Part shown: one piece after another, positions 44,718 through 54,207 of the stretch
How the letters are laid out: every line of letters begins with the position of its first letter
Numbering within the stretch: position 1 is the stretch's first letter
NCBI RefSeq assembly: GCF_014647115.1
Contig: NZ_BMOO01000002.1
Span: 487,992 to 551,991 of the forward strand
Source: Halarchaeum rubridurum
Lineage (GTDB): Archaea > Halobacteriota > Halobacteria > Halobacteriales > Halobacteriaceae
Direction of reading: 5' to 3'
DNA: 64,000 nucleotides
Position numbers and translations under genes: made by a program
The notes under the pieces: model-generated
The model's database searches: none
What the model saw: only the letters and a program-made list of their open reading frames with translations
Told to the model about the DNA's origin: nothing

Positions 44718-45758
44718 ATGCGAGGCTTAGCGAAAGTCGAGCGGACAGCCGGCGCGATGGAACTCGCCGAACGCGACCGACCCACCCCGGCCGCCGACGA
44801 GGCGCTCGTCGAGGTGGAATACGCCGGGCTCTGCGGGAGCGACGCCGGCATCTACGAGTTCGAGTCGGCCTTCGAGCGTATGGACCTCCCGAACGTCATC
44901 GGCCACGAGTACTGCGGCACTGTCGTCGAGACCGGCGACGCCGTCACCGGGTTCGCCGTCGGTGACCGCGTCGTCGAGCGCCCGATTCGCGGCTGTGGCG
45001 AGTGCTATCAGTGCCGCATCGGCGAGTCGAACGTCTGTCAGGACGCGGTCATCACGGGCGTCGACCACGACGGCGCGTACGAACGCTACATCGCGGTCCC
45101 CGAGGACGCGCTCCACCCCGTCCCGGACGACGTCGAGTCGAAACACGCGGCCGTCGTCGAGCCGACGAGCATCGCCGCGCGCGCCGTCATCGAGAACTCG
45201 CGCGTCGGCCCCGGTGACCGCGTGCTCGTCGAAGGGCCGGGCCCCATCGGCCAGCTGACCGCGCAAGTCGCCCGCGCGCAGGGCGGGGACGTCGTCGTCT
45301 CCGGCGTCGGCCCGGACACCGAGTATCGCCTCCCGCTCGCGCGCGACCTCGGGTTCGAGACGGCCACGGTCGGTGAGGACCTGGCCGAAAAGCGCGACGC
45401 GATGACGGACGGCGTCGGCTACGACGTCGTCTTCGACACCACCGGTCATCCCTCCGGGCTGACGACCGCCGTCGACGAAGTCCGGAAGGGCGGGCAGATA
45501 GTGCTCGTCGGGCAGACGGGCGAGACCACGATGCCGTACTCGCCGCTCGTCCGCTCCGAAATCGACCTCCAGTGCTCGTACGCGTCGATGTACGAGGACT
45601 TCGAGCGCTCGCTCCGCATGATTCGGAGCGGCGAAGTGGACGCCCAGACGTTCGTCGACGACCGGTTCTCACTGCTCGACGCCGACGCGGCCTTCGAGGC
45701 GTTCGTCGACGGCGAGACGGTCAAACCCGTCTTCGACGTCTCCGAACTCTACGAGTGA
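44718..45758 (+). CDS. Zinc-dependent alcohol/sugar dehydrogenase (MDR family)
   Basis: This 346-residue MDR protein has the catalytic zinc ligands in CGSDAGIYE, GHEYCG and a structural zinc cluster (GCGECYQCRIGESNVC). The cofactor domain follows (GPGPIGQL). The start at 44718 (MRGLAKVERTAG) matches the family; an in-frame ATG at 44691 would add nine residues. It may be a sugar or polyol dehydrogenase in the pathway. It converges with the FAH gene at 45906. Confidence 0.88.
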   Translation: MRGLAKVERTAGAMELAERDRPTPAADEALVEVEYAGLCGSDAGIYEFESAFERMDLPNVIGHEYCGTVVETGDAVTGFAVGDRVVERPIRGCGECYQCRIGESNVCQDAVITGVDHDGAYERYIAVPEDALHPVPDDVESKHAAVVEPTSIAARAVIENSRVGPGDRVLVEGPGPIGQLTAQVARAQGGDVVVSGVGPDTEYRLPLARDLGFETATVGEDLAEKRDAMTDGVGYDVVFDTTGHPSGLTTAVDEVRKGGQIVLVGQTGETTMPYSPLVRSEIDLQCSYASMYEDFERSLRMIRSGEVDAQTFVDDRFSLLDADAAFEAFVDGETVKPVFDVSELYE

Positions 45759-45905
45759 CGTGACCGCGGTGGCGCGTCCGCGACGGTGGGACACGCCGTT
45801 CCGGACCGATGGGCCGTGAGGAAACGCCACGACGCACCGTCCCGCGCGGAAGCCGTCCGTCGTCGTGCGTGTCGAGTCGATGCGGCGCGTCGGTCGTGGT
45901 GGTGT

Positions 45906-46775
45906 TCAGACCGTCCGAACGCCGTTGGTGAGTGTGCCGATTCCCTCGACGGTGATCGACACCACGTCGCCCTCGGCGAGGTCGAAGTCGTCGTCGGGGA
46001 CGATTGAGGTGCCCGTGAGGAGGACGGCGAGTTCGGGGACGGCGTTGTGTCGCGTGTAGTACTCGGCGAGCTCCTCGCACGTGCGGACCATCTCGGCGGT
46101 CGTGGTCTCGTCGGCGTACACCTCCTCACCGTCGCGCGTTATCGACATGGACATCGTGAGGTCGTGGGGGTCCGGGATGTCGCCGGTGCTGACGATGCAC
46201 GGGCCGATTGCGCAGCATCGGTCGTACACCTTCGCCTGCGGGAGGTAGAGCGGGTTTTCGCCCTCGATGTCCCGGCTCGAAACGTCGTTCCCGACGGTGT
46301 AGCCGATGACGTCGCCGCGATACAGGACGACGCCGAGTTCGGGCTCGGGGACGTTCCAGTGCGAGTCGGCGCGGACGCCGACGTCCTCGCCGGGGCCGAC
46401 GGTTCGCGACGGTGTCGCCTTCAAGAACACCTCGGGACGCTCGGCGTCGTAGACGTCGACGTACATGTCCGGTGTGTCGCTCTCCGCCTGGCGCGCTTGC
46501 TCGCTTATCTCGTAGGTGACACCGGCCGCCCACACCTCCTCGGGGACGGCGGGGAGGCCGCGCTCGTCCGGGGCGCTGTTGCCGTCGAGCGTGGGCGCGT
46601 CGTCGATTACGTCGCCCGCGAGGTCGTCGATGGGGACGTCGGCGACCGACGCGGCGCGCGCGAGGTCCCGGAACGCCTCCAACTCGGGTTTCGCGGCCGT
46701 GAGGTCGTAGTACGTCCCGTCCGTTTCGGCGACGAGGTGACTCTCGGTACCGCGGTCTCGCTGCTGGTATCGCAT
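45906..46775 (-). CDS. 2-keto-3-deoxypentonate dehydratase (FAH superfamily)
   Basis: This 289-residue FAH-fold protein strongly resembles Sulfolobus 2-keto-3-deoxy-D-arabinonate dehydratase and the haloarchaeal XacE/KdxD group. Shared motifs include EVWAAGVTYE, YDAERPEVFLKATPSR, HWNVPEPELGVVL (metal Glu), DVSSRDIEGENPLYLPQ and LTGTSIVP. The reaction gives 2-oxoglutarate semialdehyde. Its neighbours (enolase-family dehydratases, ALDH) complete the route from pentonate to 2-oxoglutarate. The start ATG at 46775 (MRYQQRDRG) is typical. Confidence 0.9.
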   Translation of the reverse strand: MRYQQRDRGTESHLVAETDGTYYDLTAAKPELEAFRDLARAASVADVPIDDLAGDVIDDAPTLDGNSAPDERGLPAVPEEVWAAGVTYEISEQARQAESDTPDMYVDVYDAERPEVFLKATPSRTVGPGEDVGVRADSHWNVPEPELGVVLYRGDVIGYTVGNDVSSRDIEGENPLYLPQAKVYDRCCAIGPCIVSTGDIPDPHDLTMSMSITRDGEEVYADETTTAEMVRTCEELAEYYTRHNAVPELAVLLTGTSIVPDDDFDLAEGDVVSITVEGIGTLTNGVRTV

Positions 46776-46800
46776 ACGCCCCCTATCTCAGTTCCCCGTG

Positions 46801-46914
46801 TTAGCTCTTGTGTTGATTCGCCGGGACCGCACCCCCGCGTCGGAATCGGTCGAAGTCGGCGACCACGTCGAGGCCGAAGTCGAGGGCGTCGGGACCCTCG
46901 AACACGGCGTTCAC
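46801..46914 (-). CDS. Possible 37-residue ORF or gene-end remnant
   Basis: A minus-strand frame from GTG 46914 encodes 37 residues with protein-like composition (VFEGPDALDFGLDVVAD then FDRFRRGGA) and TAA at 46801-46803. It lies in the gap between two divergent genes where a promoter is expected. It may be the C-terminus of a lost gene or a small protein; no family recognised. Confidence 0.3.
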   Translation of the reverse strand: MNAVFEGPDALDFGLDVVADFDRFRRGGAVPANQHKS

Positions 46915-46969
46915 GCTCCGTAGACGGCCGGTCGCCAATCTTTATGGCTTCTGCGCGACTAGGTCACGC

Positions 46970-48145
46970 ATGGCACCTCAAATAACCCGAATAGAGAGCA
47001 CCGAGTTCGCGTACGACCTGGCGGACGTCGGCACCGACGAGCACGGGTTCAACCTCGTCTACGAGCCGGGGGAGACGACGACGCGGAAACTGTTCGCGCT
47101 CCGGATTCACACGGACGCGGGCGTCACGGGCGAGTACGTCGGCGGGAACTCGCCGGCCGCGGCGCAGATCAACACGTTCGCGGACTACCTCGTCGGGAAG
47201 AACCCGCTGGAGCGCGAGAAGCACTGGAGCGAGATCAAACGCGCCCTCCGCAAGTACGACCGGATGGGGATGGGGCCCATCGACATCGCCCTCTGGGACT
47301 TCGCGGGCAAGTACTACGACGCGCCGATCCACGAGCTCCTCGGGACGTATCGCGAGCGCATCCCCGCGTACGCGTCCACGTATCACGGCGACGAACACGG
47401 CGGGCTCGACTCGCCCGCAGCGTTCGCTGACTTCGCCGAGGAGGCGCGCGACATGGGGTATTCGGGCTTCAAGATTCACGGCTGGGGCGGTGGCGACGCC
47501 GCGCGCGACCTCTCGCGGGAGATCGGCGCCGTCCACGCGGTCGGGGAGGCGGTCGGCGACGAGATGGACCTGATGCACGACCCGGCGTGCGAACTGGAGA
47601 CGTTCGCGGACGCGCTGAAACTCGGGCGCGCACTCGACGAGGAGGGCTTCTTCTGGTACGAGGACCCGTTCCGGGACGCCGGGATCAGCCAGCACGCCCA
47701 CCGGAAGCTCCGGCAGAAACTCGACACGCCGATCCTCCAGACGGAGCACGTCCGGGGACTGGAGAGCAAGTCCGACTTCGCGGCGAGCGAGTCCACCGAC
47801 TTCCTCCGCGCGGACCCCGAGTACGACGGCGGTATCACGGGCGCGATGAAGGTCGCGCGCGTCGCCGAGGGCTTCGGAATCGACACGGAGTTCCACGCAC
47901 CCGGCCCCGCACAGCGCCACTGCATCGCCGCCACGCGCAACGCGAACTACTACGAGATGGCGCTCGTCCATCCGGACGCGGCGAACACGACGCCGCCCGT
48001 TTACGCCGGCGACTACGAGGACCAGTTCGAGACCGTCGATAGCGACGGCACCGTCCCCGTCCCCGACGGTCCCGGCCTCGGCGTCACCTACGACTGGGAC
48101 TACATCGAGGCGAACAGCACGGGGAGTCGCCACGTCTACGACTAG
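46970..48145 (+). CDS. Second enolase-superfamily dehydratase (mandelate racemase family)
   Basis: This 391-residue enzyme shares the enolase-superfamily layout: capping domain, KIHGWGG (K-x-H catalytic pair), metal ligands Asp in LMHDPACE, Glu in WYEDPFRD and Glu in QTEHVRG, and HAPGP with a late His. The K-x-H motif and the His in FHAPGP differ from the gene at 38290, so a distinct sugar acid or epimer may be the substrate. A TATA-like ctttatgg about 27 bases upstream (46940-46947) supports the start at 46970. Confidence 0.85.
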   Translation: MAPQITRIESTEFAYDLADVGTDEHGFNLVYEPGETTTRKLFALRIHTDAGVTGEYVGGNSPAAAQINTFADYLVGKNPLEREKHWSEIKRALRKYDRMGMGPIDIALWDFAGKYYDAPIHELLGTYRERIPAYASTYHGDEHGGLDSPAAFADFAEEARDMGYSGFKIHGWGGGDAARDLSREIGAVHAVGEAVGDEMDLMHDPACELETFADALKLGRALDEEGFFWYEDPFRDAGISQHAHRKLRQKLDTPILQTEHVRGLESKSDFAASESTDFLRADPEYDGGITGAMKVARVAEGFGIDTEFHAPGPAQRHCIAATRNANYYEMALVHPDAANTTPPVYAGDYEDQFETVDSDGTVPVPDGPGLGVTYDWDYIEANSTGSRHVYD

Positions 48146-48390
48146 GGCGACTCGCCTCGATGGACGCCGTCACGCCACCCAGCGTGCGGTGGGTACGTAC
48201 GCGTCTCGCGGGCACGAACCGGTGGTCGTCGTGATAGCCGGTGTCGATTCGGGTCGTCGCGGACCGCCGAAACCGTTCACCAAGGCAGAACGGATTCGGT
48301 GGCGTCGTTCCACCCGGTCGTCGACGGCCGCCGATGAGTGTTCATCAGGGCCGAACGACGAATCGCCACCGAGCGTCGCCGCGAGTCGAC

Positions 48391-49152
48391 CTACGAGTAC
48401 GTCATGTTGAGCTCGATCACGTTCGCGGTGTCGCGGAGGGCGTCCGGGATGTCGGTGTCGAATCGCTCGCCCTGCATTCGGCTCGTCGGCCCGGAGAGAC
48501 TGATCGCGCCGACGACCTCCTGCTCCGGCGTCGTTATCGGGGCGGCGACGCAGCGCAGGCCGTCGAGTCGCTCCTGCCGGTCGTAGGCGTAGCCGCGCTC
48601 GCGGACCGCGTCCAGCTCCTCACGAAGCGCGTCGCGGTCCGTGATCGTCTGCTCCGTCCGTGCCGGCATCCCCATCGTGTCGAGAATCTCCGTGACGCGC
48701 TCCGACGGCATGTACGCGAGGATCGCCTTCCCGAGCGCCGTACAGTGGAGGTGTACCTGCATCCCCGCGTGCGTGTCCAGGTGTACCGCGTCGTCGCCCC
48801 GCGCCAGATAGAGATAGACGCCGCGCCCGTACTCCTCGACGGAGAGGTTCACCAACTCGCCCGTCTGCTCGGCCAGCGAGTCGATCTCCGGTTTCGCGAT
48901 GTCGTATATCTTGAGCCGACTCCGGGAGTACTCGCCCAACTTCAGGAACCGCAACCCAACGTTGTACACCTCGTCGTGCTTCACCACGTACTCGACGTCC
49001 CGAAGCGTGTTGAGGTGGTTGTGGACCGTGCTCTTCGGGAGGTCGAGTTCGTTCGAGAGCTCCGTCACGCCCGCGCCGTCGAGGCGGACCAGCGCCTCCA
49101 CGATGTCCAAGCTGGTCCGGGTCGCCTGCACCGTCGGATTTGGCGTGTCCAT
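48391..49152 (-). CDS. IclR family transcriptional regulator (XacR-like)
   Basis: This 253-residue IclR protein has an N-terminal winged helix (VTELSNELDLPKSTVHNHL) and a C-terminal effector domain (ALGKAILAYMP, ARTEQTI). In Haloferax, IclR-type XacR controls pentose oxidation, and the same role is inferred here. The ATG at 49152 (MDTPNPTVQ) is used; a TATA-like ggattaag (minus strand, 49178-49185) precedes it and an inverted repeat overlaps its upstream side. Confidence 0.9.
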   Translation of the reverse strand: MDTPNPTVQATRTSLDIVEALVRLDGAGVTELSNELDLPKSTVHNHLNTLRDVEYVVKHDEVYNVGLRFLKLGEYSRSRLKIYDIAKPEIDSLAEQTGELVNLSVEEYGRGVYLYLARGDDAVHLDTHAGMQVHLHCTALGKAILAYMPSERVTEILDTMGMPARTEQTITDRDALREELDAVRERGYAYDRQERLDGLRCVAAPITTPEQEVVGAISLSGPTSRMQGERFDTDIPDALRDTANVIELNMTYS

Positions 49153-49183
49153 ACCGACCCGGTTCCGCACAGACCCACTTAAT

Positions 49184-49206
49184 CCTGTTCGTCCTAGTAG
49201 AACAGG
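49184..49206. promoter_or_regulatory. Inverted repeat next to the IclR promoter
   Basis: Perfect 7-bp arms cctgttc (49184-49190) and gaacagg (49200-49206) separated by nine bases, immediately upstream of the TATA box of the IclR gene. It is a good candidate autoregulatory operator. Confidence 0.55.
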
Positions 49207-49584
49207 CGTTCCGTTTCACCGAGCGGGGTCGGCGTGCCGCGAGCGCGCGAACCGTCGCCGAGTCCGACGTCACGCAATCGTGCGGTGCGCACGCGACGAA
49301 CGGTTTACGTGGATAACGGCGTAAAGACGGACGGGCGGTCGAACGGTCCGTTCGCACGTCTCGAGCGCTCCGTCATCATCCGACTCGGCCGTGACGACGG
49401 CCTCTCGCCGCCGACAGGACCCGCATATCGTGGAAGGAACTCGAACGTCACCGCGACGCAGCTCTATATCGCCAAATGAAATTTATCAACTCTCGTCTAT
49501 GTACTCTCCATGCTTTGTGGTGGTTATCTGTCCCCGACAACACCACACAAATTCTAAGAAAATAGACTGTATCGCTCCACTCAC
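49207..49584. other. Intergenic region, no gene seen
   Basis: This 378-bp region separates the IclR gene from the end of the oxidase operon. It becomes AT-rich around 49470-49570 (ttctaagaaaatag), the likely terminator area of the minus-strand operon's end or a boundary. Nothing else was recognised. Confidence 0.35.
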
Positions 49585-51948
49585 TCAGAAGAGAGCGCGC
49601 GTGCTGTTCGCCACCACGAGGAGGCTACTCGCCCCCATCGCGGCCGCGGCGACGAGCGGGTTGAGCAGGCCGGCGAGCGCGAGCGGGACCGCGAGTGCGT
49701 TGTAGCAGAACGCCCACGCGAGGTTCTCGCGGGTCCGCCGGCGGGTCGCACGGGCGACGCCGAGGAGCGCAGGGAGGGTATCGAGGCTGTCGCTCGTGAC
49801 GACGGCGTCCGCGGCGTCGACGGCCAGCGCGGTGGTGTCCCCGATGGCCACGCCGAGGTCGGCGGCGGCGAGCGCGGGCGCGTCGTTCGTCCCGTCGCCC
49901 ACCATCGCCACCGTCTCTTCGGCCCGAAGGCGGTCGACGACCGACGTCTTCCCCTCCGGGGGCACGCCGGCGAACACCTCGTCGACTCCGGGGTGGTCGC
50001 GGAAGCGCTCCGCGGCGGCGCTCTCGTCGCCCGTGAGGACGACGATGCGATGGGTCGCCGCGAGGTCTGCGACGACGGACGACCACTCCGAGCGGGGTTC
50101 GTCGCCTGCGACGGCGACGGCTCGTGCGACGCCCGCGGTCCCGACGACGATTGGCACGAGGCCGTTCGCGTCGCCGCGGTTCGCCCTCGCGGCGAGCGCG
50201 TCGGGGAGTGTCCACCCCTCGCTCTCGAAGAGCGCGGGTCGGCCGACGAGGACGCGCTCGCCGTCCACGGTGCCGCTGACGCCCGTCGCGTGGCGCTCGA
50301 CGTCGCTGATCGTGTGTTCGTCCGTCGTGTCGGCGTACGCGCAGACCGCGGCGGCGACCGGGTGGTCGGCGTACCGTTCGAGCGCCGCCGCGGCGTCGAG
50401 AGCATCGGCGTCGCCGGCCACGTCCCGAACGCGCATCTCCCCGGTGGTGAGCGTCCCCGTCTTGTCGAAGGCGACGACGTCGACGTCGGCACCCCGCTCG
50501 AACACCCCCGAATCCGCGACGACCGCGCCGCGCGCGAGCGCGCTTCGGACGCCGTTCGAGACGGCGAGTGGCGTCGCCAACCCGAGCGCGCACGGACACG
50601 AGACGACGAGGACGGTGAGCGCGGTGAGGACGGCGGTGTCGATGGCGGTACCGAGGGCGAGGTACGCGACGAACGCGCACGCGGCGAGCGCGAGGACCGC
50701 GGGCACGAAGACCGCCGCGATGCGGTCGGCGAGGTGCTGGACGCCGCCGTGCGTGCTCTGGGCCTCCCAGAGGGTGGCGACGATGCGCTCCATCGTGCGC
50801 TCGGCCTCCGTGACCTCGATGGTCACGCCGCCGGCGACGAGGACGCTGCCACCGACGATGTCGTCGCCGGGTTCGACCTCGCGCGGGTTCGACTCGCCAG
50901 TGAGGAGCGACTCGTCGATAGCGCCGTCGCCGTCCGTGACCGTCCCGTCCAGGGGGACGCGCTCTCCCGTCGAGACGACGACGCTGTCGCCGACGCCGAC
51001 GTCGTCGAGCGCGCGTTCCTCGGTCCCGTCGGCGGTGACGACCGACGCGGTGTCGACGCGCTCGGCCGCCACGTCCGCGAGGCCCGCATTCGCTCTGTTT
51101 TTCACCTTCGTCTCCCAGTGCTCGCCCGCGGTGACGGCGAGGACGACGACGACGGGGATGTCGAAGTACACCTCGACGCCGCCCGTGAGCAGGACGGCGA
51201 GGCTGTAGACGAACGCGGCGCTCGCGGCGAGGGCGACGAGGAGGTCCATGTTCGGCCGGCGCGCGCGCAGGCTGACGAGCGCGCCCCGGAAGACCGGGTA
51301 GCCTGCGAACGCCGTCGCCGCGCCCGAGAGCACGGCGACGTTCCAGAGGAGGTACTGGCCGCCGACGCCGCGCGGGTCGAAGAACGGGACAAGCGGGTCG
51401 CCGCCGAGGGAGAGCGGGTAGAGGAAGACGACGTACCAGAGCATCACCATCATCCCGAAGAAGCCGCCGGCGAGCAGTCGGACGCCCGTCGTGAGCGCCT
51501 CCTCGGTATCACGCTCGGCGCCGGGGTCGGCGACCCGGTAGCCGTAGCCCGAGAGCACGTCCGCGACGCCGGCCGCGTCGCGCGACTCGGGGTCGTAGAC
51601 GACCTTCAGCGCGTCGTTCGCGTAGCTCGCCGCGGCCTCGTAGACGCCCTCGGTGTCGGCGGCGCGGCCTTCGAGGAACGCCTCGCACGTCGCGCAGTGC
51701 ATGCCGTCGACGGCGAAGTACGCCGTCTCGGCGCCTTTCGGGGGCTCGTCCCCGCTCTCGCCGGTGCTCTCCCGGACCTCCTCGCGGACGGTCTCGGGGT
51801 CCGCGTCCGCGACCGCGCTCGCGTCGCCGAGGGTGCGCGCGACTTCGAGGCAGCCCCGACAGCAGAACGCGCCGTCGACGCCCGCGTCGGTGACGGGCGG
51901 GTCGGGCGTCGGGAGGTCGCAGAGCGTACAGCGCGTCTCGTCGGTCAT
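49585..51948 (-). CDS. Copper P1B ATPase of the oxidase operon (CtpA/FixI-like)
   Basis: This 787-residue pump begins with an extra Cys-rich module (C7-x2-C10, then C29-C30-x2-C33) typical of oxidase-linked copper ATPases, followed by an HMA domain (C85-x2-C88 in GMHCATC). The membrane motif is C451-P-C453 (SCPCALGLATP), and D495 in DKTGTLTTG is phosphorylated. TGES and GDGTNDAPAL are intact. Its place as the last gene of the ba3 oxidase operon implies supply of copper to the CuA or CuB centre of the enzyme. This is typical of the FixI class. Confidence 0.92.
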   Translation of the reverse strand: MTDETRCTLCDLPTPDPPVTDAGVDGAFCCRGCLEVARTLGDASAVADADPETVREEVRESTGESGDEPPKGAETAYFAVDGMHCATCEAFLEGRAADTEGVYEAAASYANDALKVVYDPESRDAAGVADVLSGYGYRVADPGAERDTEEALTTGVRLLAGGFFGMMVMLWYVVFLYPLSLGGDPLVPFFDPRGVGGQYLLWNVAVLSGAATAFAGYPVFRGALVSLRARRPNMDLLVALAASAAFVYSLAVLLTGGVEVYFDIPVVVVLAVTAGEHWETKVKNRANAGLADVAAERVDTASVVTADGTEERALDDVGVGDSVVVSTGERVPLDGTVTDGDGAIDESLLTGESNPREVEPGDDIVGGSVLVAGGVTIEVTEAERTMERIVATLWEAQSTHGGVQHLADRIAAVFVPAVLALAACAFVAYLALGTAIDTAVLTALTVLVVSCPCALGLATPLAVSNGVRSALARGAVVADSGVFERGADVDVVAFDKTGTLTTGEMRVRDVAGDADALDAAAALERYADHPVAAAVCAYADTTDEHTISDVERHATGVSGTVDGERVLVGRPALFESEGWTLPDALAARANRGDANGLVPIVVGTAGVARAVAVAGDEPRSEWSSVVADLAATHRIVVLTGDESAAAERFRDHPGVDEVFAGVPPEGKTSVVDRLRAEETVAMVGDGTNDAPALAAADLGVAIGDTTALAVDAADAVVTSDSLDTLPALLGVARATRRRTRENLAWAFCYNALAVPLALAGLLNPLVAAAAMGASSLLVVANSTRALF

Positions 51949-51966
51949 GGCGTGGAGCGGGGAGGG

Positions 51967-52524
51967 TTACTGCGTGGGGACCGGCGCGAGTTGGACGGTC
52001 CTCTCCGAGGGCTGATTGCCGATGGTGACCGTCGTCTCGACGCTCGCGGGCGTCGCGTCCGCCGGGAGGACGTACTCCGCCGTGAAGCTCGTCGTCTCGC
52101 CGGGCGCGACCGGGTCCGTGGTGTAGCCGCCCTCGACGGTCTCGCCGCCGTCGGTGGTGACGGCCCCGAGGGCGAGGCGGTAGGGCGCGTCCGTGGTGTT
52201 GCGGACGGCGACCGCGAGCGTGAGGCGCCGCCCGTCCTCGACGGCTTCGAGGGCCGCGTTCTGGAGTTTCTCCCGGGTGTTGAGGTCGGGGCGGAGGTCG
52301 CCGCCGATTCCGACGGAGACCCCCGTTGGTTGCGTCCACGCGCTGTTCTCGCCGAAGTCGTTCTGCAGGAGGCCGACGAGGGTCTCCGTCTCGACGACGA
52401 TTGGAATGGCGATGCTGACCGGTGCGAGGTAGCGGACGAACGACCGGCGACTCCAGACGTCGTTCTCGGTCGCGGCGTCGCCGTCGCCCGCGTCGTCGCT
52501 CGGGGTGGGTGCATGTTCAGTCAT
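51967..52524 (-). CDS. Membrane-anchored oxidase-associated protein (unknown)
   Basis: This 185-residue protein has an N-terminal membrane helix (about residues 30-50; APVSIAIPIVVETETLVGLL) followed by an extracytoplasmic beta-rich domain with few Cys (none seen). It starts four bases before the oxidase subunit I stop codon region, 3 bases after CbaA ends at 52528. It may help assemble or scaffold the oxidase, as such accessory proteins do in haloarchaeal ba3 operons. No family was recognised. Confidence 0.65.
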   Translation of the reverse strand: MTEHAPTPSDDAGDGDAATENDVWSRRSFVRYLAPVSIAIPIVVETETLVGLLQNDFGENSAWTQPTGVSVGIGGDLRPDLNTREKLQNAALEAVEDGRRLTLAVAVRNTTDAPYRLALGAVTTDGGETVEGGYTTDPVAPGETTSFTAEYVLPADATPASVETTVTIGNQPSERTVQLAPVPTQ

Positions 52525-52527
52525 GGT

Positions 52528-54207
52528 TCAGGCTGGGATGGGGGCGCTTCCGGGTGCGAACAGGCCGTTCTGTACCATCGCGGCGAGCGGCGGGCCGTAC
52601 GCGATGAGGAGCAACAGGACCGTGAGCGCGACCCAGACGCGGAAGTCGTCGAGGACGCGCGGGCTGTGCTCCGGCCCGGAGAGCGCGCTCGGGATGTGGC
52701 CGTTGACGGCGAGCGGCTTCGCGCCGCGCTCGCCGAGCCACGTCGAGCCGACGACCGCGAGGAAGCACAGGAGCGAGGCGAAGAGGAGGAACGCCCCGCC
52801 GACCGTCTGCAGGTGGAGTTCGCCGATGGACGCGATGGGGGTGTTGAAGATCACCTGCTCGTACTGGGGTTCGGAGGTGCGCCGCGGGACGCCGGCGAGA
52901 CCGATGCGGTGCATCGCGTTCGACATGAAGACCATGCCGACGAACCAGAGGTACGGTTGGACGGCGGCGAGCGTCCGCAGGCGCAGGCGCTTCCCGGTGA
53001 GCTGCGGGAGTAGCCAGTACGTGATGGCCATGAAGGTGAGCGCGACGGCGGTGCCGACGGTGAGGTGGAAGTGGCCGGGAACCCACATCGTGTTGTGGAC
53101 GAGCGCGTTCACGTTCAGGCCGGCGTTCACCATCCCTCCGAAACCGCTCGCGGCGAACGCGAGGCCGGCGAGCGCGATGCCGGAGAACGACGGGTTCTCC
53201 CACGGGAGCGCGCGGAGCCAGCCGAATCGGCCCTCGCCGCCGCGCTGGCGGGCGCCGTGTTCCATGCTCGCGACGACCGTGAACGCGGTGAGGAGGCTCG
53301 GCAGGAGGATGAAGTACGTGCTCGTCATCTGCACGAACTTCAGGCCCTGCGAGAGCCCCGGATCACCGTACTGGTGGTGGACGCCGACGGGCGTGCTCAA
53401 CACGAGGAAGAGCACGAAGACGACGCGCGCGAGCGGGTCGCTGAAGAGCCGTCCACCGGAGAGCTTCGGGAAGATGGTGTACCAGACGAAGTACGCGGGC
53501 AGCAGCCAGAAGTAGACGACGGCGTGCCCGAAGTACCAGAAGAGCGTCCGGGTGAGCAGCGGGTCGACACGGGGGATGAGCCCGAGCGACCACGGCAGGA
53601 GGAAGACGACGACCTCGACGGCGACGCCGAGCGTGCAGACGAACCAGAGGAGCATCGTCGAGACCGCCATGAACGTCTGGAGCGGGATGCGCTCGTCGGG
53701 GTTGTCGGCGCGCCAGTCGCGCAGCGTGAGGACGTAGTCGACGCCCGCGCCCCACGAGCCGACGACGAGGAGCGCGAGGCCGAGGTAGAAGGTCGGGCTC
53801 GCCTCCAGCGGCGCGTAGAAGGTGTAGAGGACGGCTGCGTGCGTCGGGATGAAGCCGACGATACCCCCGAGGATCGAGACGAACGCCAGCAGGGTGCCGA
53901 GCGTCATGAGGGCGAGCCACCCCCACGTGAAGCGCAGGTCGCGAAAGCCCGTATCGAGGCTGCGCGTGACGCCCCACGCGAAGAGGCCGACGATGAAGAA
54001 CGTCGTGAAGACGAGCGCCATCAGGACGCCGTGGGCGGTGAGGACCGAGTAGTAGTCGACCGCCGAGAAGAGCGAGCGACTGTACCCCGTGCGGAAGAGC
54101 GCCTGCAGGACGCCGAGCGCGCCGCCGAGGCCGATGGAGGCGAACGCGACGGCGAACGCCGTGCGGACGACGCGCGCCTCCCCGGGGAAGTCGTCGACGT
54201 ACGTCAT
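52528..54207 (-). CDS. cbaA: ba3-type cytochrome oxidase subunit I
   Basis: This 559-residue integral membrane subunit carries the haems and CuB. Key residues are visible: H59 in TAHGVLMAL (low-spin haem ligand), GHAVVYFWLLPAYFVWY (CuB His and Tyr region), VHHQYGDPG (CuB His pair) and HNTMWVPGHFHLTVG (haem ligands). The pattern VYFWLLPAY marks the B-type ba3 family. Its start overlaps the stop of subunit II by four bases (ATGA). It reduces oxygen to water using electrons from halocyanin. Confidence 0.95.
   Translation of the reverse strand: MTYVDDFPGEARVVRTAFAVAFASIGLGGALGVLQALFRTGYSRSLFSAVDYYSVLTAHGVLMALVFTTFFIVGLFAWGVTRSLDTGFRDLRFTWGWLALMTLGTLLAFVSILGGIVGFIPTHAAVLYTFYAPLEASPTFYLGLALLVVGSWGAGVDYVLTLRDWRADNPDERIPLQTFMAVSTMLLWFVCTLGVAVEVVVFLLPWSLGLIPRVDPLLTRTLFWYFGHAVVYFWLLPAYFVWYTIFPKLSGGRLFSDPLARVVFVLFLVLSTPVGVHHQYGDPGLSQGLKFVQMTSTYFILLPSLLTAFTVVASMEHGARQRGGEGRFGWLRALPWENPSFSGIALAGLAFAASGFGGMVNAGLNVNALVHNTMWVPGHFHLTVGTAVALTFMAITYWLLPQLTGKRLRLRTLAAVQPYLWFVGMVFMSNAMHRIGLAGVPRRTSEPQYEQVIFNTPIASIGELHLQTVGGAFLLFASLLCFLAVVGSTWLGERGAKPLAVNGHIPSALSGPEHSPRVLDDFRVWVALTVLLLLIAYGPPLAAMVQNGLFAPGSAPIPA

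Noticed and set aside
49993..53013. 1006-codon plus-strand frame opposite the copper ATPase and oxidase genes
   Set aside because: Antisense shadow; the minus strand carries clear catalytic motifs.
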